A DNA stretch of 64,000 nucleotides. Origin: Oscillospiraceae bacterium (GTDB lineage: Bacteria; Bacillota; Clostridia; Oscillospirales; Acutalibacteraceae). Shown one piece after another: positions 35,417-44,180 of the stretch; position 1 is the first letter of the stretch; every line of letters starts with the position of its first letter. A model generated the notes under the pieces. That model saw only the letters and a program-made list of their open reading frames with translations. It ran no database searches and was not told where the DNA came from. The position numbers and the translations under genes are program-made. The DNA lies in the NCBI GenBank assembly GCA_022483045.1, contig JAKVOA010000001.1, positions 1,201,750-1,265,749 of the forward strand, given 5' to 3'.

Positions 35417-36421
35417 ATGGCGAAAAATCCAACTGTAAAGGACGTTGCCGAAAAAGCAAACGTTTCTGTCGCGACCGTTTCAAGAGTTCTGAACGGCCTG
35501 CCTGGATTTTCGCCGGAAACAAAAGAAAAAGTACAGGAAGCCATTGACTCGCTCGGTTACCAGTGCAACATTGTCGCACGCAACCTGAAAACAAAGAAGT
35601 CAAACATTGTCGCCGTTCTGCTGCCAAAAGTAGAAACCACATTCTATGTCAAAATACTAGATGGCATTGAGGACGCCGCGCAAAAGCAGGGCTACAACGT
35701 AATGATGTGCCATGTCGGCGTTTCCGGCAACCGCACCCAGCAGTACATAAAAATGCTGATGGAACGCCAAACAGACGGTATAATCGGCTGCAGCCTGCCA
35801 CCAAAAGAGAAAATCGACGCATTGGTCAGCCAAAGCGGGATTCCGTGTGTGCTGGTCTCTACCCTCTCGCCGCGTTACCCAATTCCCTACATTCGTGTAG
35901 ATGACTTTCAGGCTTCCTACAAAGCAACTGCTTACTTAATCGAAAAAGGCCACCGCAAAATTGCGATGCTTTCCGGCTCAAAGCACGATATGGTCGCCGG
36001 CAGACTTCGCCTGGAGGGATACCGCAAGGCACTGGAAGACCACGCTATTCCCTACAGTGACGACTTGGTACGCTACACCGGATTCATCTATGAAAAGGGT
36101 ATACAGGCAATGAAGGAACTCATCAAAAGCAGGCAGTCCTTTACTGGCGTTGTCGCCTGCTGCGACGAAGTTGCTGCGGGTGCTATGACAGCTGCTTCCC
36201 TTTTAGGCTGCAAGGTCCCGGATGATTTTTCTATCATAGGTTATGACAACACCCGCACCGCAAAAATGACCGTACCACAGCTGACCACTGTTGCACAGCC
36301 GCTCTACCGCATGGGGCGCGAAGCTTTTGCAATGCTGAAAATGGGAATGGAGCATCAGCCGGTGCAGAGCAGGATTCTTCCCTTTAAAATTGTCGAAAGA
36401 GATTCTGTACGCAAAATTTAA
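35417..36421 (+). CDS. LacI family transcriptional regulator (second sugar system)
   Basis: The 334-residue protein has a classical LacI head (TVKDVAEKANVSVATVSRVL) and hinge (ARNLKTKKS) followed by a sugar-sensing domain. Three near-identical palindromes (O1-O3) surround its promoter and that of the ABC-GH13 operon downstream, so it most likely represses both. GGGAG precedes the ATG. Confidence 0.92.
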   Translation: MAKNPTVKDVAEKANVSVATVSRVLNGLPGFSPETKEKVQEAIDSLGYQCNIVARNLKTKKSNIVAVLLPKVETTFYVKILDGIEDAAQKQGYNVMMCHVGVSGNRTQQYIKMLMERQTDGIIGCSLPPKEKIDALVSQSGIPCVLVSTLSPRYPIPYIRVDDFQASYKATAYLIEKGHRKIAMLSGSKHDMVAGRLRLEGYRKALEDHAIPYSDDLVRYTGFIYEKGIQAMKELIKSRQSFTGVVACCDEVAAGAMTAASLLGCKVPDDFSIIGYDNTRTAKMTVPQLTTVAQPLYRMGREAFAMLKMGMEHQPVQSRILPFKIVERDSVRKI

Positions 36422-36446
36422 TTGCCGCGCTTTTTTGGCACTTTAC

Positions 36447-36458
36447 GTAAACGATTAC
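36447..36458. promoter_or_regulatory. LacI operator O2
   Basis: GTAAACGATTAC, identical to O1. It lies about 40 nt upstream of the predicted start of the ABC-GH13 operon. Confidence 0.8.
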
Positions 36459-36484
36459 TCAGCATTCTGTACAAATTTTCTAAA

Positions 36485-36490
36485 TATAAT
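36485..36490 (+). promoter_or_regulatory. Predicted -10 box of the ABC-GH13 operon
   Basis: TATAAT lies between O2 and O3. No good -35 box is visible at 17 nt, so a weak promoter or an activator is possible. Confidence 0.5.
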
Positions 36491-36507
36491 CAGTCATTGT
36501 CTTTTAC

Positions 36508-36519
36508 GTAATCGATTAC
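36508..36519. promoter_or_regulatory. LacI operator O3
   Basis: GTAATCGATTAC is a perfect palindrome, one base different from O1 and O2. It lies just after the predicted start point, and its centre is 61 bp from O2, a spacing (about six helical turns) that allows a repressor loop. Confidence 0.8.
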
Positions 36520-36632
36520 TAAAATGAGCAGTTCTACTCAGCAGCGCACAAGTTGTGTGCGCTTTTTGCCGGAGGATTCTCCTGTTTTGGGAGTTTCACA
36601 TATTATTATTTTTTCTCTAGGAGGAGTAAAAG

Positions 36633-37931
36633 ATGAAAGGTTTTACCAAAATAACAGCTGTATCGCTAAGTGCAGCAATGACGCTCTCTATGGCCGGGTG
36701 CGCAGGCGGCGGGGCTTCCACAACCTCTGCTGCAGGCTCTACCACAGCAGACAGCAGCAAGGCTGTCTCTCTGGAGCTTTTCTCAACAAAGACAGAGAAT
36801 GCTTCCACTCTAAAAGAACTGATTGCTGCATTCCACGCCAAGCACCCGAACATCACCATTACGCTCTCCAGCCCGCAGGACGCCGGCACGGTCCTGAAAA
36901 CACGGCTTACAAAAGACAATATTCCAGACATCATTGCCATGGGCGGCGACTCGACCTACACTGAAGTGCAGAGCGCCGGCGTGCTGGAAGACTTGAGCAG
37001 TGAATCCTATGTAAGTGGCATACAGAACGCCTATAAGAAGATGGTTTACGACGTACAACAGGACAAAGAACAGAAGCTTTACGGCATTCCTTATGCCACC
37101 AATGCTTCCGGTGTACTTTATAATGAAGATTTGTTTAAGAGCAAGGGTCTGTTTGTACCAAAGACGTGGGATGAATTCATCGCCCTATGCAAAAAGCTGC
37201 AGAGCGGTGGCACTACACCGTTTGAGCTGACCTTTAAAGACAGCTGGTGCACCCTGCCGGCATGGAACAGCCTTGCCCCGGACCTGCAGCCCGCGAACTT
37301 CACCGATGACCGCAAAAACGGTAAGACCACCTTTGCAGCAACTCATAAAGAAATCGCTCAGAAGTATCTGGACCTGCTGCCCTTTGCACAGAAAGATTAC
37401 ATGGGCACAACCTATGCAGACGGCAACACCGCCTTTGCACAGGGAAAAGCTGCTATGATGATCAACGGCAACTGGGCAATTCCAGAGTTTAAGAAAGTCA
37501 ACTCCAGCTTTAAAGTAAACATGTTTGCGTTCCCCTCCAGCAACGACAGCAGCAAAAACTATGTCACTTCCGGTGTCGATGTCCTTTTGGCAGTCAGCTC
37601 TAAGTCTGCAAACAAAGAGGCCGCTAAAGAATTCGTCAGCTTTATGATGCAGAAAGAAAATGCACAGAAATACATCACCGAACAGTTTGCTTTCTCTGCG
37701 ATTAACGGTGTTGAGCAGAACGACAAAACAGTTGCCGGCGTCAAAGAAGATATCGCAAGCGGCAAAGTTGCGAACTACCCTGACCACTACTATCCCTCTG
37801 GTTTTGACCTGGCATCTCTCGCACAGAACTTCGGCAAAAATGCGGCGGCCGGCATGGCTGCAGACAAAAACATTGCCGATTTCTTAAAGCAGTGCGACAC
37901 AAAGTATGACGCTGCAAATGTTTCTGACTGA
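36633..37931 (+). CDS. Sugar ABC transporter substrate-binding lipoprotein (second system)
   Basis: The 432-residue protein has a lipobox SMAGC (Cys23) and the family 1 solute-binding fold, with DIIAMGGDSTYTEVQ and YGIPYATNASGVLYN shared with the paralogue at 31419-32723. The GH13 alpha-1,6-glucosidase in the operon suggests isomalto-oligosaccharides as ligand. AGGAGG precedes the ATG. Confidence 0.9.
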   Translation: MKGFTKITAVSLSAAMTLSMAGCAGGGASTTSAAGSTTADSSKAVSLELFSTKTENASTLKELIAAFHAKHPNITITLSSPQDAGTVLKTRLTKDNIPDIIAMGGDSTYTEVQSAGVLEDLSSESYVSGIQNAYKKMVYDVQQDKEQKLYGIPYATNASGVLYNEDLFKSKGLFVPKTWDEFIALCKKLQSGGTTPFELTFKDSWCTLPAWNSLAPDLQPANFTDDRKNGKTTFAATHKEIAQKYLDLLPFAQKDYMGTTYADGNTAFAQGKAAMMINGNWAIPEFKKVNSSFKVNMFAFPSSNDSSKNYVTSGVDVLLAVSSKSANKEAAKEFVSFMMQKENAQKYITEQFAFSAINGVEQNDKTVAGVKEDIASGKVANYPDHYYPSGFDLASLAQNFGKNAAAGMAADKNIADFLKQCDTKYDAANVSD

Positions 37932-38007
37932 TGGGAAACCGATGAAGCAGCTGCCGCGGCTTTGACAGCTGCTTTTTCAAGACTGATTTATAGAATGAGG
38001 TGTTCAG

Positions 38008-38883
38008 ATGAAACACAAAAGAAGCAGAGTGTCACCGGTTTTTTACCTCATGGTGCTGCCGATGACCGTACTATTCTTCCTATTGCACACCTATCCGTTT
38101 TTAGAGGGTATTTTCTACAGCTTTACAAACTGGAAAGGCTATGGGCAGTGGCACTTTGTGGGTCTGCGCAACTACGCCCATATCTTTACGGACCCCGATA
38201 TCGGCCACGCCTATGGTTTCACATTTGTTTTTGCTATCCTGGCAACGGTACTGGTCAATGTCATCAGCCTGCTGCTGGCCATCTGCCTGACCAAGCGAAT
38301 CAAGCTGAAAAAGACGCTGCGCGCTGTCTACTTTCTGCCCTACATTCTCGGCAACCTGATTGTCGGCTATGTTTTCAACTTTATCTTTGCAAACCTGCTG
38401 CCGCAGGTGGGCAAAGCACTGGGAATCGGCTGGCTGAGTGTCAACATTCTCGGCACAGACAACGCCTGGATAGGCCTTTTGTTTGTCACAGTATGGCAGT
38501 CGCTCGCGTTTAACACACTGATTTACATTTCCGGACTGCAGACGGTTGACCCTGACCTGTACGAAGCCGCTGACCTTGATGGCGCCTCTGGCTGGGCGCG
38601 TTTCTCAAAAATCACTTTCCCACTGATTGCCCCCTTCTTTACCATCAACATGGTACTCTGCGTAAAGAACTTCCTGATGACCTTTGACCAGGTCATGGCT
38701 ATGACAAACGGCGGCCCGGGCACAGCAACCACCACGGTCTCTGTGTTGATTTACAAGCGCGGGTTTCAAGGCGCGCAGTTTGCCTATCAATCTGCAAACG
38801 CGGTCCTGCTGTTCCTGATTATCGGCGGCATTTCCCTGTTCCAGCTTCTTGTCCTTGAGAAAAGGGAGGAAAAACTATCATGA
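38008..38883 (+). CDS. Sugar ABC transporter permease (MalF type, second system)
   Basis: This 291-residue CUT1 permease has six membrane helices and the EAA motif YEAADLDGASGWARFSKITF. It resembles the permease at 32742-33632 along its length. GAGGTG precedes the ATG. Its stop overlaps the next start as ATGA. Confidence 0.92.
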   Translation: MKHKRSRVSPVFYLMVLPMTVLFFLLHTYPFLEGIFYSFTNWKGYGQWHFVGLRNYAHIFTDPDIGHAYGFTFVFAILATVLVNVISLLLAICLTKRIKLKKTLRAVYFLPYILGNLIVGYVFNFIFANLLPQVGKALGIGWLSVNILGTDNAWIGLLFVTVWQSLAFNTLIYISGLQTVDPDLYEAADLDGASGWARFSKITFPLIAPFFTINMVLCVKNFLMTFDQVMAMTNGGPGTATTTVSVLIYKRGFQGAQFAYQSANAVLLFLIIGGISLFQLLVLEKREEKLS

Positions 38884-39725
38884 AAAAAAGGCACACTGAG
38901 GTAAACACAAAGACCCGCTGGCCCGCAACCATCCTCCTGATTGTACTGGCAGCCGCATTCATTCTGTTTCCGTTGTATTTGACCATCATTATCGCCCTAA
39001 AAACGCCAAACGAAATGGGCAATATTCTCGCGCTGCCAAAGACCATTCGCTGGCAGAACTTCGCCGACGCATGGAAAATGGTGAATTATCCGCAGAAATT
39101 TCTCAACACCTTTCTAATCACTGTATTTGCGCTGATTTTTACGCTGCTTACAAACTCCATGGTGGCCTATGCCATTTCGCGCAACCGCGCCAAGAGCAAA
39201 TTTTTCAACTTGCTTTATTACTACTTCATCAGCGCAATGTTCATCCCCTTTGCGGTGTTAATGCTGCCGCTGGTGAAGCAGGCCAACACCCTGCACATCG
39301 ACAACGTAGCCGGCATTACCCTGCTGTACATTGTCATGGGCCTGCCGATGAACACCTTCCTTTACAGCGGGTACTTAAAGTCTATTCCGCACTCTCTGGA
39401 CGAGGCCGCTATGATTGACGGCGCAAGTCCATGGCAGACCTTCGTACATATCATTTTCCCGCTGATGACCCCCATGCACGCGACCGTCGCCATCTTCACT
39501 TTTATGTGGACCTGGAATGACTTCTTAATGCCCCTGGTATTGCTCAGCAAACCAGAAGAACAAACGCTGCAGCTTTCACAGTATGTTTTCCAGGGACAGT
39601 TCTCGACCAACTACAACCTTGCGTTTGCCTCGTACCTCATGGCTCTGCTGCCAATCCTCATTTTCTATTTGGTCGGACAAAAATGGATTATCGGCGGCGT
39701 TACAAAAGGCGCTGTAAAACAATAA
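38880..39725 (+). CDS. Sugar ABC transporter permease (MalG type, second system)
   Basis: This 281-residue CUT1 permease has six membrane helices and the motif DEAAMIDGASPWQTFVHIIFP. Its C-terminal region (NYNLAFASYLMALLPILIFY) closely matches that of the paralogue at 33629-34483. Confidence 0.92.
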   Translation: MKKRHTEVNTKTRWPATILLIVLAAAFILFPLYLTIIIALKTPNEMGNILALPKTIRWQNFADAWKMVNYPQKFLNTFLITVFALIFTLLTNSMVAYAISRNRAKSKFFNLLYYYFISAMFIPFAVLMLPLVKQANTLHIDNVAGITLLYIVMGLPMNTFLYSGYLKSIPHSLDEAAMIDGASPWQTFVHIIFPLMTPMHATVAIFTFMWTWNDFLMPLVLLSKPEEQTLQLSQYVFQGQFSTNYNLAFASYLMALLPILIFYLVGQKWIIGGVTKGAVKQ

Positions 39726-39767
39726 GCATATACCGCGCATACTTTCTTTACAAAGGAATGATGTACA

Positions 39768-41459
39768 ATGAATGAAAAGAAGTGGTGGAAAGAAGCCACA
39801 GTCTATCAAATTTACCCCCGGAGCTTTATGGACAGCAGCGGCGATGGCATCGGCGACCTGCCAGGCATTCTCAGCAAACTGGACTATATTCGTGAGCTGG
39901 GTGCAGATGTCATCTGGCTCTGCCCCATCTATGACTCCCCAAATGCCGACAACGGATACGATATCCGCGACTACCGCGCCATTATGCGGGAATTCGGCAC
40001 CATGGCAAATTTTGACCAGCTGCTGGAGGCAGCACACAACAAGGGCCTGCGCATTGTCATGGACCTGGTAGTAAACCACACCTCTGACGAACACGAATGG
40101 TTTCGAAAAAGCTGCCAAGCCCCCGCAAACAAATACCGCAATTACTACATCTGGAAAGACGGCAAAAACGGCGGTGCACCCAACAACTGGGGAAGCGTCT
40201 TTGGCGGGTCCGCGTGGAAGTACAGCGACAGCACGCGGCAGTACTACCTGCACATGTTTGCAGAAAAGCAGCCGGACCTCAACTGGGAAAATTCAGAGGT
40301 ACGCCGCTCTGTATACGATATGATGAAGTGGTGGCTCAACAAAGGCATTGATGGTTTCCGTATGGATGTTATCAATCTGCTTTCTAAAGAACCGGCCTTT
40401 CCCGATGCTCCTCTTGCCAAAGGGGAAAAGTACGGCAACGGCTGGCCCTATGTCTCTAATGGCCCGCACGAGCACGCTTTTCTGCAGGAAATGAACCGTG
40501 AGGTCCTGAGCCACTATGATATTATGACAGTCGGCGAAACAGGCGGTATCGCACCTGACGACGCCCTGCGTTATGCCGGCTTTGACAGCCGCGAACTCAA
40601 TATGGTATTTCAGTTTGAGCATGTAGACCTGGGGATAAACGAAGATGGGAAATGGAACGATGCGCCTGTTGCCCTGAAAGACCTGAAATCCATCGTAACC
40701 CGATGGCAGACGCAGCTAGACGGAAAAGCCTGGAACAGCATTTACTGGGGCAACCATGACCAGCCGCGCGCTGTCTCGCGCTTTGGCAGCAGGAACCCGG
40801 CATACCGCGAAAAATCGGCAAAGCTGCTCGCCACACTGCAGTTCACTTTGCAGGGAACACCGTATGTCTTTCAAGGGGAAGAAATTGGCATGACGAATGT
40901 GCCGTTTACGGATATTTCTCAGTACAGAGATCTCGAAACGCACAACGCGTACCGGGAATTGTGCAAAAAGTACCCGGACGACAAAGAAAAAGTCATGCGC
41001 GCCATCCGCTTTAAAAGCCGCGACAACGCACGCACGCCCATGCAGTGGGACAGCTCGAAAAACGCAGGATTCTCTCGCGGCAAGCCCTGGATTGGCGTCA
41101 ATCCAAACTGCAAAACCATCAATGTACAAGAAAATCGACAGAATCCCAATTCGGTATTTCACTACTACCAAAAACTGATTCGTCTGCGCAAAACATATTT
41201 AGGGCTAGTGTACGGCTCTTATACGCCTCTTTTGGAAGACGATAGCCAGGTTTTTGCCTATCTGCGAAAAGACGGACAGCAGACGTTTTTAATCCTGCTA
41301 AATTTCAGCGGCCGGCCCGCACAAGTAAACTTGCCAAAGCTGCCGCAGGCCGAAAACGCCGCTCTGCTGATTTCAAACGAGGCGGCAGACTCCGACTGCA
41401 CGCTTAAAGAGCACATGTCCCTCTCCCCTTACGAGGCAAATGTCTACCTGCTGCCGTAA
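39768..41459 (+). CDS. malL: Oligo-1,6-glucosidase-type glycoside hydrolase family 13
   Basis: The 563-residue enzyme hydrolyses terminal alpha-glucosyl links of imported oligosaccharides. The four GH13 regions are visible: DLVVNHTSDEHEWF, GFRMDVINLL (nucleophile Asp), TVGETGG (acid/base Glu) and YWGNHDQPR. The Val after the nucleophile is the residue that marks alpha-1,6-specific members such as isomaltase, against Thr or Ala in alpha-1,4 enzymes. There is no signal peptide. It closes the ABC operon. Confidence 0.9.
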   Translation: MNEKKWWKEATVYQIYPRSFMDSSGDGIGDLPGILSKLDYIRELGADVIWLCPIYDSPNADNGYDIRDYRAIMREFGTMANFDQLLEAAHNKGLRIVMDLVVNHTSDEHEWFRKSCQAPANKYRNYYIWKDGKNGGAPNNWGSVFGGSAWKYSDSTRQYYLHMFAEKQPDLNWENSEVRRSVYDMMKWWLNKGIDGFRMDVINLLSKEPAFPDAPLAKGEKYGNGWPYVSNGPHEHAFLQEMNREVLSHYDIMTVGETGGIAPDDALRYAGFDSRELNMVFQFEHVDLGINEDGKWNDAPVALKDLKSIVTRWQTQLDGKAWNSIYWGNHDQPRAVSRFGSRNPAYREKSAKLLATLQFTLQGTPYVFQGEEIGMTNVPFTDISQYRDLETHNAYRELCKKYPDDKEKVMRAIRFKSRDNARTPMQWDSSKNAGFSRGKPWIGVNPNCKTINVQENRQNPNSVFHYYQKLIRLRKTYLGLVYGSYTPLLEDDSQVFAYLRKDGQQTFLILLNFSGRPAQVNLPKLPQAENAALLISNEAADSDCTLKEHMSLSPYEANVYLLP

Positions 41460-41571
41460 GGATCTGAGCGGCCGCACCTATCTTTTAATACGTCAACAAG
41501 CTTTTCACTCCTCTCTCTTTCAATTTCTTTTGGCCTGCTATTTGCAAAAAGTTCCCCGCAAATGCAGGCAC

Positions 41572-41624
41572 AAGCACCGCCCTGAAACCGACAGCTGCCT
41601 GCTGTCCTTTGGGGCGGTGCTTTT
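41572..41624 (+). terminator. Terminator of the ABC-GH13 operon
   Basis: AAGCACCGCCC pairs with GGGCGGTGCTT, with an inner GACAG/CTGTC hairpin, and TT follows. It lies about 110 nt after the malL stop. Confidence 0.75.
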
Positions 41625-41726
41625 AGAATACACAAAGGAATGCTGCCTGGGTACAGAATTTTGTTTTATACTCCTTTTAGGTCATTTTTACGCAAAAAAG
41701 ATTATTTAAATGGGGAAAATGAGGAC

Positions 41727-41755
41727 TTGAAAGGTCACATTTCCTGTTATATAAT
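41727..41755 (+). promoter_or_regulatory. Predicted sigma-A promoter of the amine/amino-acid oxidation operon
   Basis: TTGAAA (41727-41732) and TATAAT (41750-41755) are 17 nt apart. A terminator hairpin lies in the leader, as at glnN and the glutamate synthase operon. Confidence 0.8.
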
Positions 41756-41788
41756 TTATCCAAGTCAAATGAAAAAACATTGGCAAGG

Positions 41789-41819
41789 GCGCCGCTGCAG
41801 ATTTGCAGCGGCGCTTTTT
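41789..41819 (+). terminator. Leader terminator (putative attenuator) of the oxidation operon
   Basis: GCGCCGCTGCA pairs perfectly with TGCAGCGGCGC around a GATT loop, followed by five T. It lies between the promoter and the first gene (41886), about 27 nt after the predicted start. It cannot be the terminator of malL, which has its own at 41572-41624. Confidence 0.8.
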
Positions 41820-41885
41820 GATTGTCAAAATCAATCTGATGAAGAGCAAGTCATCTTTTTCTTTTCGCAAAACAGGAGGCAGACG

Positions 41886-42227
41886 ATGGAAAACCGTATC
41901 ACAGAGCACCCGATTCTGGGTACATTTGAAAAAGGCAGACAGGTTGCCTTTACTTACGACGGCAAAACCCTTATGGGCTATGAGGGCGAGCCGATTGCCG
42001 CAGCGCTGAAAGCAAATGGCGTCATGGTGCACCGGTACACAAAAAAGCAGCACAAGCCGCGCGGCATCTTCTGTGCAATCGGCAGATGTACCGACTGCGT
42101 GATGGTCGTAAACGGTGAACCAAACGTACGCACTTGTATGACACCGCTTGCGGCCGGCATGACCGTACAGACACAGTACGGCACATCGGCAGAACCCTTC
42201 GCTGTGAAAGATGGTGAAAAAGCATGA
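41886..42227 (+). CDS. 2Fe-2S subunit of an Hcn/opine-oxidase-like dehydrogenase
   Basis: The 113-residue protein contains the plant-type ferredoxin cluster CAIGRCTDC followed 12 residues later by Cys (NVRTCMTP). It resembles HcnA and the small N-terminal domain of sarcosine oxidase alpha. It is expected to pass electrons from the substrate-oxidising flavoprotein. AGGAGG precedes the ATG, and it overlaps the next gene as ATGA. Confidence 0.88.
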   Translation: MENRITEHPILGTFEKGRQVAFTYDGKTLMGYEGEPIAAALKANGVMVHRYTKKQHKPRGIFCAIGRCTDCVMVVNGEPNVRTCMTPLAAGMTVQTQYGTSAEPFAVKDGEKA

Positions 42228-43804
42228 AAAGATATGATTTAATCGTCATCGGCGCAGGCCCCTCCGGCCTTTCCGCCGCCATAGAGGCCGCCAAGCGCGG
42301 TGCTTCCGTACTGGTCTTTGACGAAAACGCGCGCCCCGGCGGGCAGCTCTTTAAGCAGATTCATAAATTTTTCGGCTCAAAAGAACACCGGGCAAAAATC
42401 CGGGGCTTCCGCATCGGACAGCAGCTGCTGGACGAAGCCGGAAAAGCAGGTGTTCAGGTTCGGCTGAACGCAGCCGTCATCGGCATTTATCAGGACAAAG
42501 AAGTGGTGGTGCGCATCAGCGACGCAATCGAGCACTTTAAGGCCGACACCATCATTGTGGCAACCGGCGCTTCTGAAAACATGGTGCCCTTTGACGGCTG
42601 GACCCTGCCGGGGGTCATCGGCGCAGGCGCCGCGCAGACGTTGATGAATCTGCACGGCGTAAAACCCGGAAACCGTATTCTAATGCTCGGCTCCGGCAAT
42701 GTCGGCCTGGTTGTCAGCTACCAGCTCAAACAGAGCGGCTGTGAAGTGGTGGCTCTGGCAGACGCGGCCCCGAAAATCGGCGGCTATGGCGTACATGCCG
42801 CGAAAGTGGCCCGTACAGGCATTCCTTTCTACCTTCCTTATACCATACAGAAAGTAGACGGCACCGACCACGTGACCGGCGTGACCATTGCGAAAGTAGA
42901 CGCGCATTTTCAGTTTATTCCGGGTACGGAGGTTCACTTTGATGTCGATACTATCTGTGTGGCGGTTGGTCTTTCGCCCATGAGCCAGCTGCTGAAAATG
43001 GTCGGCTGCAAAATGGACGACAATCCGAAAAAAGGCGGCCAGGTGCCGGTGATTGACGCGCACGGTCAGACCTCCATTCCGGGTATTTTCGCAGCAGGGG
43101 ATGTTTCCGGCATTGAGGAGGCGAGCTCTGCGATGATTGAAGGACGGCAAGCCGGCATTTACGCTTCTGAATATCTTGGCTACATGAATAAAGCAGCGCT
43201 TGACAGTGAGGAAGCTGACCTGGATAAAGCTCTGGATGGCCTGCGGCAGGGCATGTTTGCCCCCGGAAATAAGGGCAGAAAAATTGACAAAACTGAAGAG
43301 GGCATTCCTGTTTCGAAAAGTCTGTTGCAGCACGGCTTTGTCGCCGACGAAGAGATTGGACGCTTCCCGGGCGTGGTACAGAAAGCCGGCATTCATCCGG
43401 TTATGGAATGTACACAGAATATCCCCTGCAACCCGTGCCAGGACGCCTGCCCGAAACACTGCATTCGCATTGGCAGCAACATTACCTCCCTGCCGGCGGT
43501 CGAAGCAGACGCGCAGTGCATCGGCTGCGGCATGTGTGTAGCCTCCTGTCCGGGACAGGCAATCTTTCTGGTAAATGAAGACTGCGGCGACGAAACAGCA
43601 GAAGTAACCCTTCCGTATGAATTTTTACCTCTGCCAAAGGCCGGTGACAAGGGCAAGGGCCTTTCCCGCAGTGGAAAACCAATCTGCGAAGCTGAAATTG
43701 TATCCGTCAAGTCATCGCCGGCATTTGATAAAACAAATCTGCTGACTATGAAAGTGCCGAAAGCATACGCGGGAAAAGCGCGCTTTTTTCAGGCGGAAAA
43801 TTGA
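42224..43804 (+). CDS. FAD/NAD oxidoreductase with C-terminal 4Fe-4S domain (HcnB/OoxA-like)
   Basis: The 526-residue protein has an N-terminal FAD loop (LIVIGAGPSGLSAAIEA), a central NAD loop (ILMLGSGNVGLVVSYQL), the GIFAAGDVSG motif and a C-terminal region with CNPCQDACPKHC and CIGCGMCVASC for two iron-sulfur clusters. Relatives are the alpha subunits of opine oxidase, hydrogen cyanide synthase and archaeal proline dehydrogenase. The extra clusters suggest electron delivery to a ferredoxin and not to oxygen, fitting an anaerobe. Confidence 0.9.
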   Translation: MKRYDLIVIGAGPSGLSAAIEAAKRGASVLVFDENARPGGQLFKQIHKFFGSKEHRAKIRGFRIGQQLLDEAGKAGVQVRLNAAVIGIYQDKEVVVRISDAIEHFKADTIIVATGASENMVPFDGWTLPGVIGAGAAQTLMNLHGVKPGNRILMLGSGNVGLVVSYQLKQSGCEVVALADAAPKIGGYGVHAAKVARTGIPFYLPYTIQKVDGTDHVTGVTIAKVDAHFQFIPGTEVHFDVDTICVAVGLSPMSQLLKMVGCKMDDNPKKGGQVPVIDAHGQTSIPGIFAAGDVSGIEEASSAMIEGRQAGIYASEYLGYMNKAALDSEEADLDKALDGLRQGMFAPGNKGRKIDKTEEGIPVSKSLLQHGFVADEEIGRFPGVVQKAGIHPVMECTQNIPCNPCQDACPKHCIRIGSNITSLPAVEADAQCIGCGMCVASCPGQAIFLVNEDCGDETAEVTLPYEFLPLPKAGDKGKGLSRSGKPICEAEIVSVKSSPAFDKTNLLTMKVPKAYAGKARFFQAEN

Positions 43805-43856
43805 ATGACCCGCAGGCAGAGCGTGTCTGCGTTTATAGAAACCCGGAGGCTGTGAA

Positions 43857-44180
43857 ATGAGCAAAAGAATCGATCGTTCCAAAGACATCGGCGAATTTAC
43901 CGCGCACAGCGACGACGATATGATTATCTGCCGCTGTGAAGAGATTACAAAGGGAGAAATCAGGCGCGCCGTACACGATGGCATGTGGACTATGGCAGAA
44001 ATCCGGCGGTACCTGCGCTGTGGCATGGGCCTCTGCCAGGGACAAACCTGCGGCAAGCTGGTAAAGGGCATTGTCGCACGCGAACTGGGTGTTTCGCCGG
44101 CAGAGCTGGAGGCAGCAACCTCCCGCTCCCCCATGCGCCCAACGGAAATGAACGTTTTTGCGAAGGAGGTCGAAGAGTAA
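43857..44180 (+). CDS. BFD-like 2Fe-2S protein
   Basis: The 107-residue protein has the bacterioferritin-associated-ferredoxin pattern ICRCEE ... CGMGLCQGQTCG, with four cysteines binding a [2Fe-2S] cluster. In related dehydrogenases this domain is fused to the alpha subunit; here it is separate. GGAGG precedes the ATG. It overlaps the next start by one base (TAATG). Confidence 0.88.
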   Translation: MSKRIDRSKDIGEFTAHSDDDMIICRCEEITKGEIRRAVHDGMWTMAEIRRYLRCGMGLCQGQTCGKLVKGIVARELGVSPAELEAATSRSPMRPTEMNVFAKEVEE

